From contig JAZKZO010000004.1 of the NCBI GenBank assembly GCA_045612665.1, forward strand, positions 4,496 through 68,495: a stretch of DNA of 64,000 bases, written 5' to 3'. The notes beneath the pieces are model-generated. The model searched no databases and was not told where the DNA came from. It saw only the letters and a list, made by a program, of their open reading frames with translations. Of the stretch, positions 16,463 through 25,798 are shown piece by piece; position 1 is the stretch's first letter, and each line of letters begins with the position of its first letter. The translations under genes and the position numbers were made by a program. This stretch comes from RGIG2000 sp045612665 (lineage in GTDB: Bacteria; Bacillota; Clostridia; Oscillospirales; CAG-272).

Positions 16463-16772
16463 GTTCTTTGCCTACCTGCTCGTTATGGCAGGAGTTACCT
16501 ATCTTGTCAGAATGCTTCCTATGGTACTTGTAAGGAAAAAGATAAAGAACACCTTCGTTCGCTCGTTCCTTTATTATGTGCCGTATGCGGTTTTGTCCGT
16601 TATGACAATTCCTGCAATCTTCTATTCAACCTCGTACCTTGTGTCTGCAATTGTCGGCTTTGCAGTGGCGCTCGTGCTATCCTACTTCAATCGAAGCCTG
16701 CTTACAGTTGCAGCAAGCGCGTGCGGTGCCGTTTTGGTAGTAGAGCTTGTAATAACATATCTGATAAAGTAA
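16449..16772 (+). CDS. azlD: Branched-chain amino acid exporter, small subunit AzlD
   Basis: A 107-residue protein with four hydrophobic segments and the AzlD motif TYLVRMLPMVLV plus YVPYAVLSVMTIPA near residues 44-57. The start lies inside the end of azlC, and GGAGGTAG precedes it, so the two subunits are translated together. Confidence 0.92.
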   Translation: MEPIKFFAYLLVMAGVTYLVRMLPMVLVRKKIKNTFVRSFLYYVPYAVLSVMTIPAIFYSTSYLVSAIVGFAVALVLSYFNRSLLTVAASACGAVLVVELVITYLIK

Positions 16773-16795
16773 AATCGAGGCACGCCTCGATTTTT
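16771..16795 (+). terminator. Terminator of azlCD
   Basis: 10-bp stem AAAATCGAGG/CCTCGATTTT with loop CACG, T5. Confidence 0.88.
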
Positions 16796-16803
16796 CTCGT
16801 ATC

Positions 16804-16832
16804 TTGACAACATATAATAAATATGGTAAAAT
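16804..16832 (+). promoter_or_regulatory. Promoter of the glycosyltransferase-ABC-F operon
   Basis: TTGACA, 17 bases, TAAAAT. Confidence 0.8.
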
Positions 16833-16870
16833 AATATTTTAGTGAAATCTAGGACTACAAGGAGGAAAAT

Positions 16871-19513
16871 ATGCAATATAAAATTTCAACCGTAATGCCC
16901 GTATATAATTCCGCCTTGTATCTTGGCGAGGCGATAGAGAGCATTATAAGCCAAACGATAGGCTTTGATAACGTACAGCTTATCATTGTAAATGACGGCT
17001 CGACCGATAACAGTGCCGAGATTATAGACACTTATGCGAGAAAATACTCTAATATCGTGGTTATAAATCAAGAAAACGCAGGCGTTGCAGAGGCTCGAAA
17101 CGAGGCGCTCAAGCACGCACAAGGCAAATACGTTTCGTTTGTCGATCCGGATGATGTTATCTCGGATAACGCATATGAGCTTGCCTTTGATTTCTTTGAA
17201 AGTAATTACGATAAAACAAGCGTTGTGGCTTTTCCGATATTTTTCTTTGGAGCTAGAAATGGCGCTCATCCCTTGAATGATAAATTCGAGCAGGGAAGCC
17301 GTATAATAGACCTTGAAAAGAGTGGAATTTTTCAGCTTCATATAACCTCTACGCTTATCAAGGGCGAGATTGCCAAAAATATGCATTTCAAGAGCGAGCT
17401 TGCAACATCCGAGGATGCCGAGGCACTTTTGCGTATTTTAATTGACACTCCGTATCTTGGAGTGGTTACTGACGCGAGCTATAACTACCGTCGCCACGGC
17501 GCATCCCTTATAAGCACGGCATCGAGCAAAAAAGAATGGTATCTTCCACACATAGAGCATTATTTTAGTAGCATTATGGACTATGCGTTAATCACGTACG
17601 GCAAAATTCCGTCGTTTGTTCAAAACGCGATAATGTACGACCTTTCCTGGAAGCTCTCTCAAAAAACGCTCCCACCCTGCCTTGACAACGATGAGGCACA
17701 GGAATTTTTGATGCAGATGTATGCGTGCGTGTCGCGCCTTGATAACAGTGTGATAATGAGCGCAAATGTCGCCGACGAAATAAAATATTATCTTTTGGCG
17801 AAAAAGCACGCAGATAAATATTCCTTAACCGATGACGATTTGACCCTGGATGGCATTTCGTGTCTTTCTATGTGCCGTTATAGCCTTGATTTTGTCGAAA
17901 GGGAAGACGGCAAAATCAAAATTTCAACAAGACTGTTTTTCCCTGCATCAATGCAAAATATCGACACAGGTGTCCTTTATTTGAACGGACATGCGATAAG
18001 CTCGAAGCCGAGCTTCGGTGAAAAGGCACACATCCTTGGCAATTGTATAGCGAAAACCGCTATGCTTGAATTTGTGATTGATACAAAGGACCTTTGTGAG
18101 CGCAATGCGATATACTTCGGTGCGAAAATCGAAGATAAAACGGTTATTTTCGCTAACGTTATTTTCGGTAAGCATTGCCCTCTTGAAAGAAAATATAGCG
18201 CATCCTTTATCGACCTTGGCGATATTGTAATTTCGTATCACGAAAACGCACTTGTGGCTGAATTTGCGTCTAAAAAGGAAATAAAATCGCGCAAAAGGGC
18301 TCTTCTTAAGGAAATATGGCGCAGTAACGGCTTTGCCGAAAGAAAGGCAGTCGTTGCAAGACTTTTGGCAGGCGTTTATAAAAAGCTTCACAAAAAGCCG
18401 ATTTGGATTATCTCCGACCGTCTTAATAAGGCATCGGATAACGGAGAGGCGCTTTTCGAATATCTTAACAAAATTAAATTTAGGGATGCAAGCTATTTCT
18501 TTGCGATAAGAGATGGCGAGGATTATGCGCGCCTTAAAGGGCACGGCAGGGTTCTTGATAGGGCATCGCTTAAATATAAAATTTTGCATCTTGCCTCGGA
18601 TATGATAATTTCCTCTCACGCTGAGGATTTTGTAACGAATCCGTTTGATTACTATTCACAGCCGTATAAGGATATTCTTTGCCAAAAGAAATTTGTCTTT
18701 TTACAGCACGGTGTAACAAAGGATGACCTTTCCTCGTGGCTTGGTAGATACAATAAAAACATAAAGGGCTTTGTCGTATCGTCGCCCCTTGAGGAAAAAT
18801 CAATTCTCGAGGGAGATTACGGCTACACCGAAAATGAGGTATGGCTTACAGGTATGCCACGCCTTGACCGTCTTGAGAGCAAGAGCGAAAAAATCGTTGC
18901 TATTATGCCAACGTGGCGTAGATATCTTGCGGGAAGCATTGATATTTCAAGCGGTGAATGGAGAAATAGCGAGGCGATAAGAAATAGCGAATACGTAAGC
19001 TTTTATGAAAGCCTCTTAAACGACTCTCGTTTACTTAACACACTGGATAAAAACGGCTATAAAATGATTTTTATACCTCATCCAAATATGAAAGCGGTAT
19101 GCGATTTTATCGACACTCCCTCGGGCGTTAGCATTTGCGAAAGCTGTGATTACAGCGATATTTTTGCAAAAGCTAATCTTGTTGTAACCGATTATTCCTC
19201 AGCCGTTTTCGACCTTGCATATCTTGGCAAGCCCGTAATCTATGCACAGTTTGACAAGGACGAGTTTTTCTCGGGCACTCACACCTATAAAAAGGGCTAC
19301 TTTGACTATGAGGAAAACGGCTTCGGAGAGGTAACGTATACGCTCGATGACACCGTTTGCGAAATTATAAAATGCATTGAGGGCGGTTGCGTCCTTGATG
19401 AAAAATACCGCGCAAGAATTGACGCCTTCTTCGCATATCGCGACAGAGAAAATTCATCGCGCACTCTTGAAAAAATAAAGCAACTAGGAGCAAAAAATGA
19501 TAAACGTAAATAA
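16871..19513 (+). CDS. GT2 glycosyltransferase fused to CDP-glycerol glycerophosphotransferase
   Basis: Two enzymes in one 880-residue chain. Residues 1-110 are a GT2 nucleotide-sugar transferase: VMPVYNSALYL, IIVNDGSTDNS and VDPDD (metal-binding DxD). Residues 500-870 are a TagB/TagF-type CDP-glycerol transferase: HGVTKDDLS, GMPRLDR, IMPTWRRY, HPNMK and VVTDYSSAVFDLAYLGKPVIY, including the two conserved His regions. Such fusions build glycerol-phosphate-decorated polymers of the cell wall or capsule. The middle 350 residues are poorly conserved to my eye. GGAGG lies ahead of the ATG. Its end overlaps the ABC-F gene by 17 bases. No other wall-polymer genes are beside it. Confidence 0.9.
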   Translation: MQYKISTVMPVYNSALYLGEAIESIISQTIGFDNVQLIIVNDGSTDNSAEIIDTYARKYSNIVVINQENAGVAEARNEALKHAQGKYVSFVDPDDVISDNAYELAFDFFESNYDKTSVVAFPIFFFGARNGAHPLNDKFEQGSRIIDLEKSGIFQLHITSTLIKGEIAKNMHFKSELATSEDAEALLRILIDTPYLGVVTDASYNYRRHGASLISTASSKKEWYLPHIEHYFSSIMDYALITYGKIPSFVQNAIMYDLSWKLSQKTLPPCLDNDEAQEFLMQMYACVSRLDNSVIMSANVADEIKYYLLAKKHADKYSLTDDDLTLDGISCLSMCRYSLDFVEREDGKIKISTRLFFPASMQNIDTGVLYLNGHAISSKPSFGEKAHILGNCIAKTAMLEFVIDTKDLCERNAIYFGAKIEDKTVIFANVIFGKHCPLERKYSASFIDLGDIVISYHENALVAEFASKKEIKSRKRALLKEIWRSNGFAERKAVVARLLAGVYKKLHKKPIWIISDRLNKASDNGEALFEYLNKIKFRDASYFFAIRDGEDYARLKGHGRVLDRASLKYKILHLASDMIISSHAEDFVTNPFDYYSQPYKDILCQKKFVFLQHGVTKDDLSSWLGRYNKNIKGFVVSSPLEEKSILEGDYGYTENEVWLTGMPRLDRLESKSEKIVAIMPTWRRYLAGSIDISSGEWRNSEAIRNSEYVSFYESLLNDSRLLNTLDKNGYKMIFIPHPNMKAVCDFIDTPSGVSICESCDYSDIFAKANLVVTDYSSAVFDLAYLGKPVIYAQFDKDEFFSGTHTYKKGYFDYEENGFGEVTYTLDDTVCEIIKCIEGGCVLDEKYRARIDAFFAYRDRENSSRTLEKIKQLGAKNDKRK

Positions 19514-21095
19514 CTTAACCTTCAATTTCGGTGGACAAGTGCTCTTTAAGGACGTTAACCTTAAATTCACACCCGGCAACTGCTATGGCGTAATCGGCGC
19601 AAACGGGGCAGGAAAAAGTACCTTCCTTCGTATTCTTTGCGGAGAGCTTGAGCCGACAAAGGGCGACGTAAGCATTCCCGATACCGTAAGAATGTCCGTG
19701 CTTAAGCAAAACCACTTTGCATACGATGCATTCACTGTCCTTGATACCGTAATTCAAGGTAACGAGCGTCTTTACGAGATTATGAAGGAGAAGGATGCCC
19801 TCTACGCAAAGGAGGACTTTAGCGACGAGGACGGAATAAAGGCATCAGAGCTTGAGGCTGAATTTGCTGAAATGAACGGCTGGGAGGCGGAAAGCGACGT
19901 TTCCAAGCTTATACAGGGACTTGGACTTAGCGAGGATATCCTTTACGATACAATGTCAACTCTTAAGGAAAGCGAAAAGGTAAAGGTGCTCTTGGCACAG
20001 GCGCTTTTCGGCAATCCCGATATTATTCTGCTTGACGAACCTACAAATGGTCTTGACATTGATGCAATCACTTGGCTTGAGGACTTTCTAAGCGACTATT
20101 TCGGAACTGTTCTTGTTGTATCTCACGACCGTCATTTCCTTAACGATGTATGCACAAATATCGTAGATATCGACTTCACAGGAATTAAAATGTATGTCGG
20201 TAACTATGAATTTTGGTATGAGTCAAGCCAGCTCATTCAAAGAATGATAAAGCAACAAAACAAGAAGAACGAGGAGAAAATCAAGGAGCTTCAAAGCTTC
20301 ATCTCTCGCTTCAGCGCAAACAAGTCGAAATCAAGACAGGCAACCTCGAGAAGAAAGCTTCTTGACAAGCTTTCAATTGAGGAGCTTCCTGCATCAAGCC
20401 GTCGCTATCCGTTTATCGGCTTTGATATGGATAGAGAGGCAGGAAAGGATATTCTCACAGTTAAGGAGCTTTCAAAAACGGTGGACGGAGTGTCGCTCTT
20501 TAACAATGTTTCCTTTACAGTTGCAAAGGGCGATAAGATAGCTCTTGTCGGTGGAGAAATGGCAGTAACCGCACTCTTTAAGGTGCTAATGGAGGAGGAA
20601 GAGCCCACAGGCGGAAGCTTCAAGTGGGGCGTAAGCATCTCTAAATCCTATTTCCCACACGATAACACTCCGTACTTTGACGGATGCAAGGACAGTATTC
20701 TTGATTGGATGCGTCAATATTCAAAGGACCAAACCGAAACGTATCTTCGCGGATTCCTTGGCAGAATGTTATTCTCGGGCGACAGTATTTTCAAGGAGGT
20801 GCAGGTGCTTTCAGGAGGAGAAAAGGCGAGATGTATGTTCTCACGTATGATGCTTTTCGGCTCGAATTTCTTGCTTCTTGACCAACCTACAAACCACCTT
20901 GACCTCGAAAGCATAACTGCCGTAAACAACGGTCTTTCTGACTTCAAGGGTAACGTTATTTTTGCATCTCACGACTACGAAACCGTAAACACAGTTGCTA
21001 ATAGAATAATCGAGCTTCGCGATAACGGAATCATCGATTACAGTGGCACGTACGAGCAGTTTATCGAGTATAAGCGCGAAAAAGGACTAATTTAA
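19497..21095 (+). CDS. ABC-F ATPase, YbiT-like, with one degenerate ATP site
   Basis: ABC-F proteins carry two ATPase domains and act on ribosomes, not as transporters. Domain 1 has a good Walker A (GANGAGKST, residue 36) and DEPTN, but the signature is LKESE instead of LSGGE. Domain 2 has the standard LSGGEKAR and DQPTNHLD, but its Walker A is VGGEMAVTAL, lacking the GKT lysine. Because site 1 is built from Walker A of domain 1 plus signature of domain 2, one composite site is intact and the other loses both halves. No long C-terminal coil is present. Translation is coupled to the glycosyltransferase ahead (17-base overlap). Its ribosome role is inferred from family. Confidence 0.9.
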   Translation: MINVNNLTFNFGGQVLFKDVNLKFTPGNCYGVIGANGAGKSTFLRILCGELEPTKGDVSIPDTVRMSVLKQNHFAYDAFTVLDTVIQGNERLYEIMKEKDALYAKEDFSDEDGIKASELEAEFAEMNGWEAESDVSKLIQGLGLSEDILYDTMSTLKESEKVKVLLAQALFGNPDIILLDEPTNGLDIDAITWLEDFLSDYFGTVLVVSHDRHFLNDVCTNIVDIDFTGIKMYVGNYEFWYESSQLIQRMIKQQNKKNEEKIKELQSFISRFSANKSKSRQATSRRKLLDKLSIEELPASSRRYPFIGFDMDREAGKDILTVKELSKTVDGVSLFNNVSFTVAKGDKIALVGGEMAVTALFKVLMEEEEPTGGSFKWGVSISKSYFPHDNTPYFDGCKDSILDWMRQYSKDQTETYLRGFLGRMLFSGDSIFKEVQVLSGGEKARCMFSRMMLFGSNFLLLDQPTNHLDLESITAVNNGLSDFKGNVIFASHDYETVNTVANRIIELRDNGIIDYSGTYEQFIEYKREKGLI

Positions 21096-21098
21096 CTT

Positions 21099-21128
21099 AA
21101 AAGCAACGCATTTTGCGTTGCTTTTTTC
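21099..21128 (+). terminator. Terminator of the ABC-F operon
   Basis: 12-bp stem AAAAGCAACGCA/TGCGTTGCTTTT, loop TTT. Confidence 0.88.
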
Positions 21129-21158
21129 TTGACATATAATATAAAGTTATGATATACT
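21129..21158 (+). promoter_or_regulatory. Promoter of the flavoprotein-cmk-plsC-ispH operon
   Basis: TTGACA, 18 bases, TATACT, directly behind the previous terminator. Confidence 0.7.
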
Positions 21159-21186
21159 TAATATAAGCTGTGCGAAAGGAGATGCT

Positions 21187-22434
21187 GTGGATATGGATTT
21201 TCAAAGAAAAATCGCCATAATTGGCGCAGGACCGGCGGGAATGATGTCCGCAATATATGCATCTGATAACGGCGCATCGGTTACGGTTTTTGAAAAAAAT
21301 CAATGCGTCGGCAAAAAGCTTGCGATAACCGGCAAGGGAAGATGCAATGTTACAAACGATTGCGACAATGCCGAATTTCTTAAAAACGTTATTGCAAATC
21401 CAAAATTCCTTTATGCATCAATCAGCAACTTTGATACACAGGATACAAAGGCGTTCTTTGAGGGCGCAGGTGTACCTCTCAAAACCGAGAGAGGTAGGCG
21501 AGTTTTCCCTGTTTCCGATAGCGCACACGATATTGTAAATGCACTTAAGAGTCAAATGCTCTTGCGTGGATGCATTCTCAAAAATGAAAAGGTGCTCGAA
21601 ATCTTGACCGATAACGGCAAGGTGCGTGGACTTAAAACAAGTCGCGGTGAGTACGAGTTCGATGCCGTAATTTGTGCAACGGGCGGAATTTCCTATCCCG
21701 GTACAGGTAGCGACGGAGACGGCTTTAGATTTGCAAAATCGCTTGGCATTAAGGTTACGGACCTGACACCGTCGCTCGTTCCTGTTGAAACGCTCGAGGA
21801 CGTAAGCGAAATTATGGGTCTTTCCCTTAAAAACGTTACGCTTACCGCCACCGATAACGAATGCGGTAAAGCTGTTTATAGTGAGCTTGGCGAGATGCTT
21901 TTTGCGCATTTTGGACTTACAGGACCTCTTGTTCTAAGCGCATCGTCGCATATGAAAAATATGAAAAGCGGTAAATATACCGTTACAATAGACTTTAAGC
22001 CTGCGCTTGATTATAATGAGCTTGACAGGCGCGTGCTTTCGGATTTTTCCAAGGGCACAAACAAGGACTTCCAAAATTCTCTTGGCGCACTTTTGCCATC
22101 AAAAATAATCCCTTACATAGTAAGAAGAAGTGGCATCGGCGCTACAACCAAGGTAAACGAAATCACAAAGGAGCAACGAAAATCGTTCGTTTCCCTTTTG
22201 AAAGGACTTTCCTTTGACATCAAGGGCTTCCGTCCTGTTAAAGAGGCGATTATCACGGCAGGGGGCATTGATGTTTCGGAGATAAATCCGTCAACTATGC
22301 GCTCAAAAAAGGTTGAAGGACTTTACTTTGCGGGAGAAATGATAGATACACACGCCTACACGGGCGGATATAATTTGCAAATTGCATTTTCCACAGGCGC
22401 TTTGGCAGGAATGCATAGCGCGTGGGGAGATTAA
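21187..22434 (+). CDS. BaiN/RdsA-family NAD(P)/FAD-dependent oxidoreductase (HI0933-like)
   Basis: A flavoprotein of the HI0933 family: GAGPAGMMSAIYASDNGASVTVFEK (FAD-binding Rossmann, split here by me at residues 11-35), KKLAITGKGRCNVTND, ATGGISYPGTGSDGDGF and at the C-terminus GLYFAGEMIDTHAYTGGYNLQ. The start is GTG with AAGGAG five bases ahead; ATG 21193 is possible. 415 residues is normal. It leads a four-gene operon with cmk, plsC and ispH/S1, the usual clostridial order. The physiological substrate is uncertain; the bile-acid reductase activity known for BaiN should not be assumed. Confidence 0.88.
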   Translation: MDMDFQRKIAIIGAGPAGMMSAIYASDNGASVTVFEKNQCVGKKLAITGKGRCNVTNDCDNAEFLKNVIANPKFLYASISNFDTQDTKAFFEGAGVPLKTERGRRVFPVSDSAHDIVNALKSQMLLRGCILKNEKVLEILTDNGKVRGLKTSRGEYEFDAVICATGGISYPGTGSDGDGFRFAKSLGIKVTDLTPSLVPVETLEDVSEIMGLSLKNVTLTATDNECGKAVYSELGEMLFAHFGLTGPLVLSASSHMKNMKSGKYTVTIDFKPALDYNELDRRVLSDFSKGTNKDFQNSLGALLPSKIIPYIVRRSGIGATTKVNEITKEQRKSFVSLLKGLSFDIKGFRPVKEAIITAGGIDVSEINPSTMRSKKVEGLYFAGEMIDTHAYTGGYNLQIAFSTGALAGMHSAWGD

Positions 22435-22443
22435 GGAGATATT

Positions 22444-23109
22444 ATGAGAATAGCACTTGATGGACCCAGCGGGGCTGGAAAAAGTACAGTTGCCAAGGCT
22501 GTGGCAAAAAGACTTGGTATAATTTACGTTGATACAGGGGCGCTTTACCGTTCAATCGGTCTTTACGTGTTGAGGGCAGGCGTTGCAAAGGATGATAGAG
22601 AAAAAATCATTCCTATGCTTAACGACATAAAGCTCGACCTTTCGTTTAAGGACGATACACAAAGCGTTATTCTTAACGGTGAGGACGTAAGCTCTCTTAT
22701 CCGTACAGGAGAGATTGCTATGTACGCATCAGCCGTTTCGGCAATCCCCGAGGTTAGAGCGTTCCTTTTGGAAACTCAAAGAAAAATCGCAAGAGAGAAT
22801 AGCGTAATAATGGACGGCAGAGACATCGGCACAGTTATTATTCCTGATGCAGAGGTTAAAATCTTTATGGTTGCTTCTGCTGAGGCAAGAGCCGAAAGAA
22901 GATATAAGGAGCTTATCGCAAAGGGCGAGGAGTGTACTCTCGAGGGCGTGCTTGCGGACATAAAGAAGCGCGATAACGACGACTCTACAAGAGCAGTTGC
23001 ACCTGCAATTCCTGCAGAGGATGCAATTTTCCTTGACAACTCCGACATTGACCAAGAAGAGACCGTTGAAAGGGTCCTTGAGATAATTGAAAGCAATGCA
23101 AGAAAATAA
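22444..23109 (+). CDS. cmk: Cytidylate kinase
   Basis: Phosphorylates CMP and dCMP with ATP for nucleic acid and lipid precursor supply. P-loop GPSGAGKST at residues 7-15, YVDTGALYRSIG substrate segment, MDGRDIGTVI near 125, then RAERRYKELIAKGE lid. 221 residues is full length. AAGGAG precedes the ATG. It overlaps plsC by 14 bases. Confidence 0.95.
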   Translation: MRIALDGPSGAGKSTVAKAVAKRLGIIYVDTGALYRSIGLYVLRAGVAKDDREKIIPMLNDIKLDLSFKDDTQSVILNGEDVSSLIRTGEIAMYASAVSAIPEVRAFLLETQRKIARENSVIMDGRDIGTVIIPDAEVKIFMVASAEARAERRYKELIAKGEECTLEGVLADIKKRDNDDSTRAVAPAIPAEDAIFLDNSDIDQEETVERVLEIIESNARK

Positions 23110-23740
23110 AAAACCGTTAAACCGTTTCTATAGAACTATGAGAGCCATTTTGGGCAACATCTTCAAGTTCTTTTATAGAATAAAGCCACACAACCGTGAA
23201 AACGAGATTTTTGATAAGCCCTTTATCGTTTGCGCTAACCATACGAGCATGCTCGACGTTGGTGCAATCGTTATGAGCATGAAGACTCAAATTCGCTTTA
23301 TGGCGAAAAAGGAAGCCTTTAAGGTTCCAGTGCTTAACTGGTTTATCAAGTCAATGGGCGCATTTCCCGTTGACCGTAAGGGCGGAGACGTTGGCGCAAT
23401 CAAAAAGACAATTTCGATGCTTAAAGAGGGCGAATGTATAGGAATATTCCCACAGGGAACAAGAATTCCGTACGTAAACCCGAGAGAAACCGAGGTTAAG
23501 GACGGTGTCGGTATGATTGCCACACGCGCAGGCGTTGGCGTAATCCCCGTCTTTATCAAAAACAAGAGCGGAAAGCTTAAGGCATTCCGTCGTAACGACG
23601 TTATTATAGGTAAATATATTTCACCCGAGGAGATTGCCTTCCCCGAGCTTTCGGGAAAGGAAAAATACAAGGCAATATCGGAATATATCTTTGATAAGGT
23701 GTGCGCACTCGGCGAAGGCTGGGAGGGCACAAAAAAATGA
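23096..23740 (+). CDS. plsC: 1-acyl-sn-glycerol-3-phosphate acyltransferase
   Basis: Adds the second acyl chain to lysophosphatidic acid in phospholipid synthesis. NHTSMLD (HX4D catalytic motif) near residue 44 and FPQGTRIPY near 118 (the FPEGTRS motif, with Gln replacing Glu) identify it; GVIPVFIKNKSG follows. I start it at ATG 23096 inside cmk, where no strong ribosome site is visible, so translation depends on cmk. It shares four bases (ATGA) with the ispH/S1 start. Confidence 0.93.
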   Translation: MQENKKPLNRFYRTMRAILGNIFKFFYRIKPHNRENEIFDKPFIVCANHTSMLDVGAIVMSMKTQIRFMAKKEAFKVPVLNWFIKSMGAFPVDRKGGDVGAIKKTISMLKEGECIGIFPQGTRIPYVNPRETEVKDGVGMIATRAGVGVIPVFIKNKSGKLKAFRRNDVIIGKYISPEEIAFPELSGKEKYKAISEYIFDKVCALGEGWEGTKK

Positions 23741-25746
23741 TAAGGGTAAGTGAAAACGCAGGCTTTTGCTTTGGCGTAAGGCGCGCTACCGATACAATAG
23801 AGTCGCTTATCAAAAATATGCGAGAGGGCGACGTTATTTGTACCCTCGGCAAGCTCATTCATAACGAGCAGTATTGTGATTATCTTAAGGCTCACGGAGT
23901 GCGCGAAATATCGGGCGACTCCCTTGACGGGCTATACGAGCTTGCAAAGCAGGGAAAAAGCGTAACCTTGGTAACAAGAGCGCACGGGATTGAAAGGGAG
24001 CTGAGCGCTCGCCTTGAAAGCTTTTCCGATTCGTGCAGTACCTTTAAGGTCGTGGACGCAACCTGTCCGTACGTTACGAAGATTCATAAAATTGTAAAAG
24101 AAAACTCCGATAAGGACAAGCACTTCTTCATAATCGGTGGAGAAAACCATCCCGAGGTGCGTTCGATATGGAGCTACGTTGACGGTAAGGGGCATATTTG
24201 CGCCGACTCAGGTGAGCTTGAAAATACGATTTCAGGCTTAACTGACCTCGAAAAAGGCGTTGTTTGTGTCGCTCAAACGACTCAAAAGCTCTCAGAATGG
24301 AAAAAATGTCAACAAATTATAAAAAAATACTGTACAAATGCAAAAATATTTGATACAATATGTAGTGTTACCGAAAAAAGACAGGCTGAAGCGCTTGAGC
24401 TTAGTCGCTTGTGCGACGTTATGCTTGTAATCGGCGGTAAGGATAGCTCAAATACGGCTAAGCTTTACCAAATATGTTGTGCGAACGCTAAAAAGGCGTT
24501 TTGGATTCAAACAAAGGACGATATCCCGTTTGACCAAATTGCGACAACTGATAAAATAGGAATAACTGCCGGAGCCTCAACTCCGGATAGTATAATACAG
24601 GAGGTAAAAAGAACTATGAGCGAAATCATGGAAAACTTTGCTGAGCTTTTTGAAGCTAGCGAAAAGGAAACCCAAAAAATATATAAAGGAGCAATTGTCA
24701 AGGGTATTGTTATGTCTATCTCGGAAAACGAGATATCTTTGGATTTAGGTGTAAAGCACACTGGTACTATCAAGCGTGACCAAATTACATCTGATAACGA
24801 AGTTAAGCTTAGCGACCTATTCAAAATCGGTGACGAGATTGATGCGAAGGTTATCGCCAAGAGCGACTTGGACGGAATCACTCTTTCCAAGAAGGTTGTT
24901 GACGACGTTAAGAACTGGGAAAAGATTGTTGAGTACGCAAATAACGGTACAGTTGTTGACGCTGTTGTTACAAAGGCAACAAAGGGTGGCGTTATCGTAG
25001 CGGTTGACGGTGTTGAGGTATTCGTTCCTGCTTCAATGACAGGCGTTGGCAAGGACAAGGATCTTGGCGAGCTTGTAAAGACAGCACAAAAGATTAAGAT
25101 TGTTGAAATCAAGGAAGACAGACGTCGTGCAATCGGCTCTATCAAGGCTGTTATGAGAGAAGAAAAGAAGGCACAGCAGGAGGCATTCTGGGCATCCGTT
25201 GAGGAGGGCGCAGAGTTCGAGGGAGCTGTTAGAAGCATCACTCCTTACGGTGCATTCGTTGATCTCGGCGGTGTTGACGGTCTTGTACATATCACAGAGC
25301 TCTCTTGGAAGAGAATTAAGAATCCTTCCGAGGTTGTAAGCGTTGGCGATACAATCAAGGTATTCGTTAAGTCATTTGACAAGGAAGCAAAGAAGATCTC
25401 TCTTGGCTATAAGACAGACGATCAAAATCCTTGGAACGTATTCAAGTCAAAGTATGCTGAAAACGATGTAGCACAGGTTAAGATTGTTGGCATCACAAGC
25501 TTCGGCGCATTCGCTGAAATCGTTGACGGTGTTGACGGACTTATCCACATTAGCCAAATTGCTAACAAGAAGATTGATAACGTTGCTGAGGCAATCAAGG
25601 TTGGCGACGTTGTTGATGCTAAGATCGTTGCAGTTGACGACGAAAAGCAAAAGGTAAGCCTTTCAATTCGCGCACTTCTCCCTGAGGAAGAGGTTGTAAG
25701 CGAGGAAGCACCTGTAGCTGAAGAAGCAGTAGCAGACGCTGAATAA
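23737..25746 (+). CDS. ispH: HMBPP reductase IspH fused to ribosomal protein S1 domains
   Basis: Residues 1-285 are IspH, the [4Fe-4S] enzyme that makes IPP and DMAPP at the end of the MEP isoprenoid pathway. All three cluster cysteines are present: GFCFGV (12), DATCPYV (about 96) and TICSVT (about 205), with LIHNEQ, GGENHPEV and the TAGASTPD motif. After a short linker (residues 290-320) come four S1 RNA-binding repeats: KGIVMSISENEISLDLG, VDAVVTKATKGGVIVAV, GAVRSITPYGAFVDLGG and VKIVGITSFGAFAEIVDG. The fusion is known in Clostridia, where it replaces a separate rpsA. The tail is acidic (SEEAPVAEEAVADAE). GGGAGGGC acts as ribosome site inside plsC. Confidence 0.95.
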   Translation: MIRVSENAGFCFGVRRATDTIESLIKNMREGDVICTLGKLIHNEQYCDYLKAHGVREISGDSLDGLYELAKQGKSVTLVTRAHGIERELSARLESFSDSCSTFKVVDATCPYVTKIHKIVKENSDKDKHFFIIGGENHPEVRSIWSYVDGKGHICADSGELENTISGLTDLEKGVVCVAQTTQKLSEWKKCQQIIKKYCTNAKIFDTICSVTEKRQAEALELSRLCDVMLVIGGKDSSNTAKLYQICCANAKKAFWIQTKDDIPFDQIATTDKIGITAGASTPDSIIQEVKRTMSEIMENFAELFEASEKETQKIYKGAIVKGIVMSISENEISLDLGVKHTGTIKRDQITSDNEVKLSDLFKIGDEIDAKVIAKSDLDGITLSKKVVDDVKNWEKIVEYANNGTVVDAVVTKATKGGVIVAVDGVEVFVPASMTGVGKDKDLGELVKTAQKIKIVEIKEDRRRAIGSIKAVMREEKKAQQEAFWASVEEGAEFEGAVRSITPYGAFVDLGGVDGLVHITELSWKRIKNPSEVVSVGDTIKVFVKSFDKEAKKISLGYKTDDQNPWNVFKSKYAENDVAQVKIVGITSFGAFAEIVDGVDGLIHISQIANKKIDNVAEAIKVGDVVDAKIVAVDDEKQKVSLSIRALLPEEEVVSEEAPVAEEAVADAE

Positions 25747-25753
25747 AATAACA

Positions 25754-25786
25754 AAAACACCCACAAGTAAATCTTGTGGGTGTTTT
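25754..25786 (+). terminator. Terminator of the cmk-plsC-ispH operon
   Basis: 14-bp stem AAAACACCCACAAG/CTTGTGGGTGTTTT, five-base loop. Confidence 0.9.
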
Positions 25787-25798
25787 AAAAGTAAACGC

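Noticed and set aside
17948..18619. 223-codon frame opposite the glycosyltransferase fusion
   Set aside because: Overlaps a well-supported gene; no recognisable domain and no ribosome site.
24507..25241. 244-codon frame opposite the S1 repeats
   Set aside because: Shadow of the ispH/S1 gene; Ser/Thr/Phe-rich peptide without domain motifs or ribosome site.
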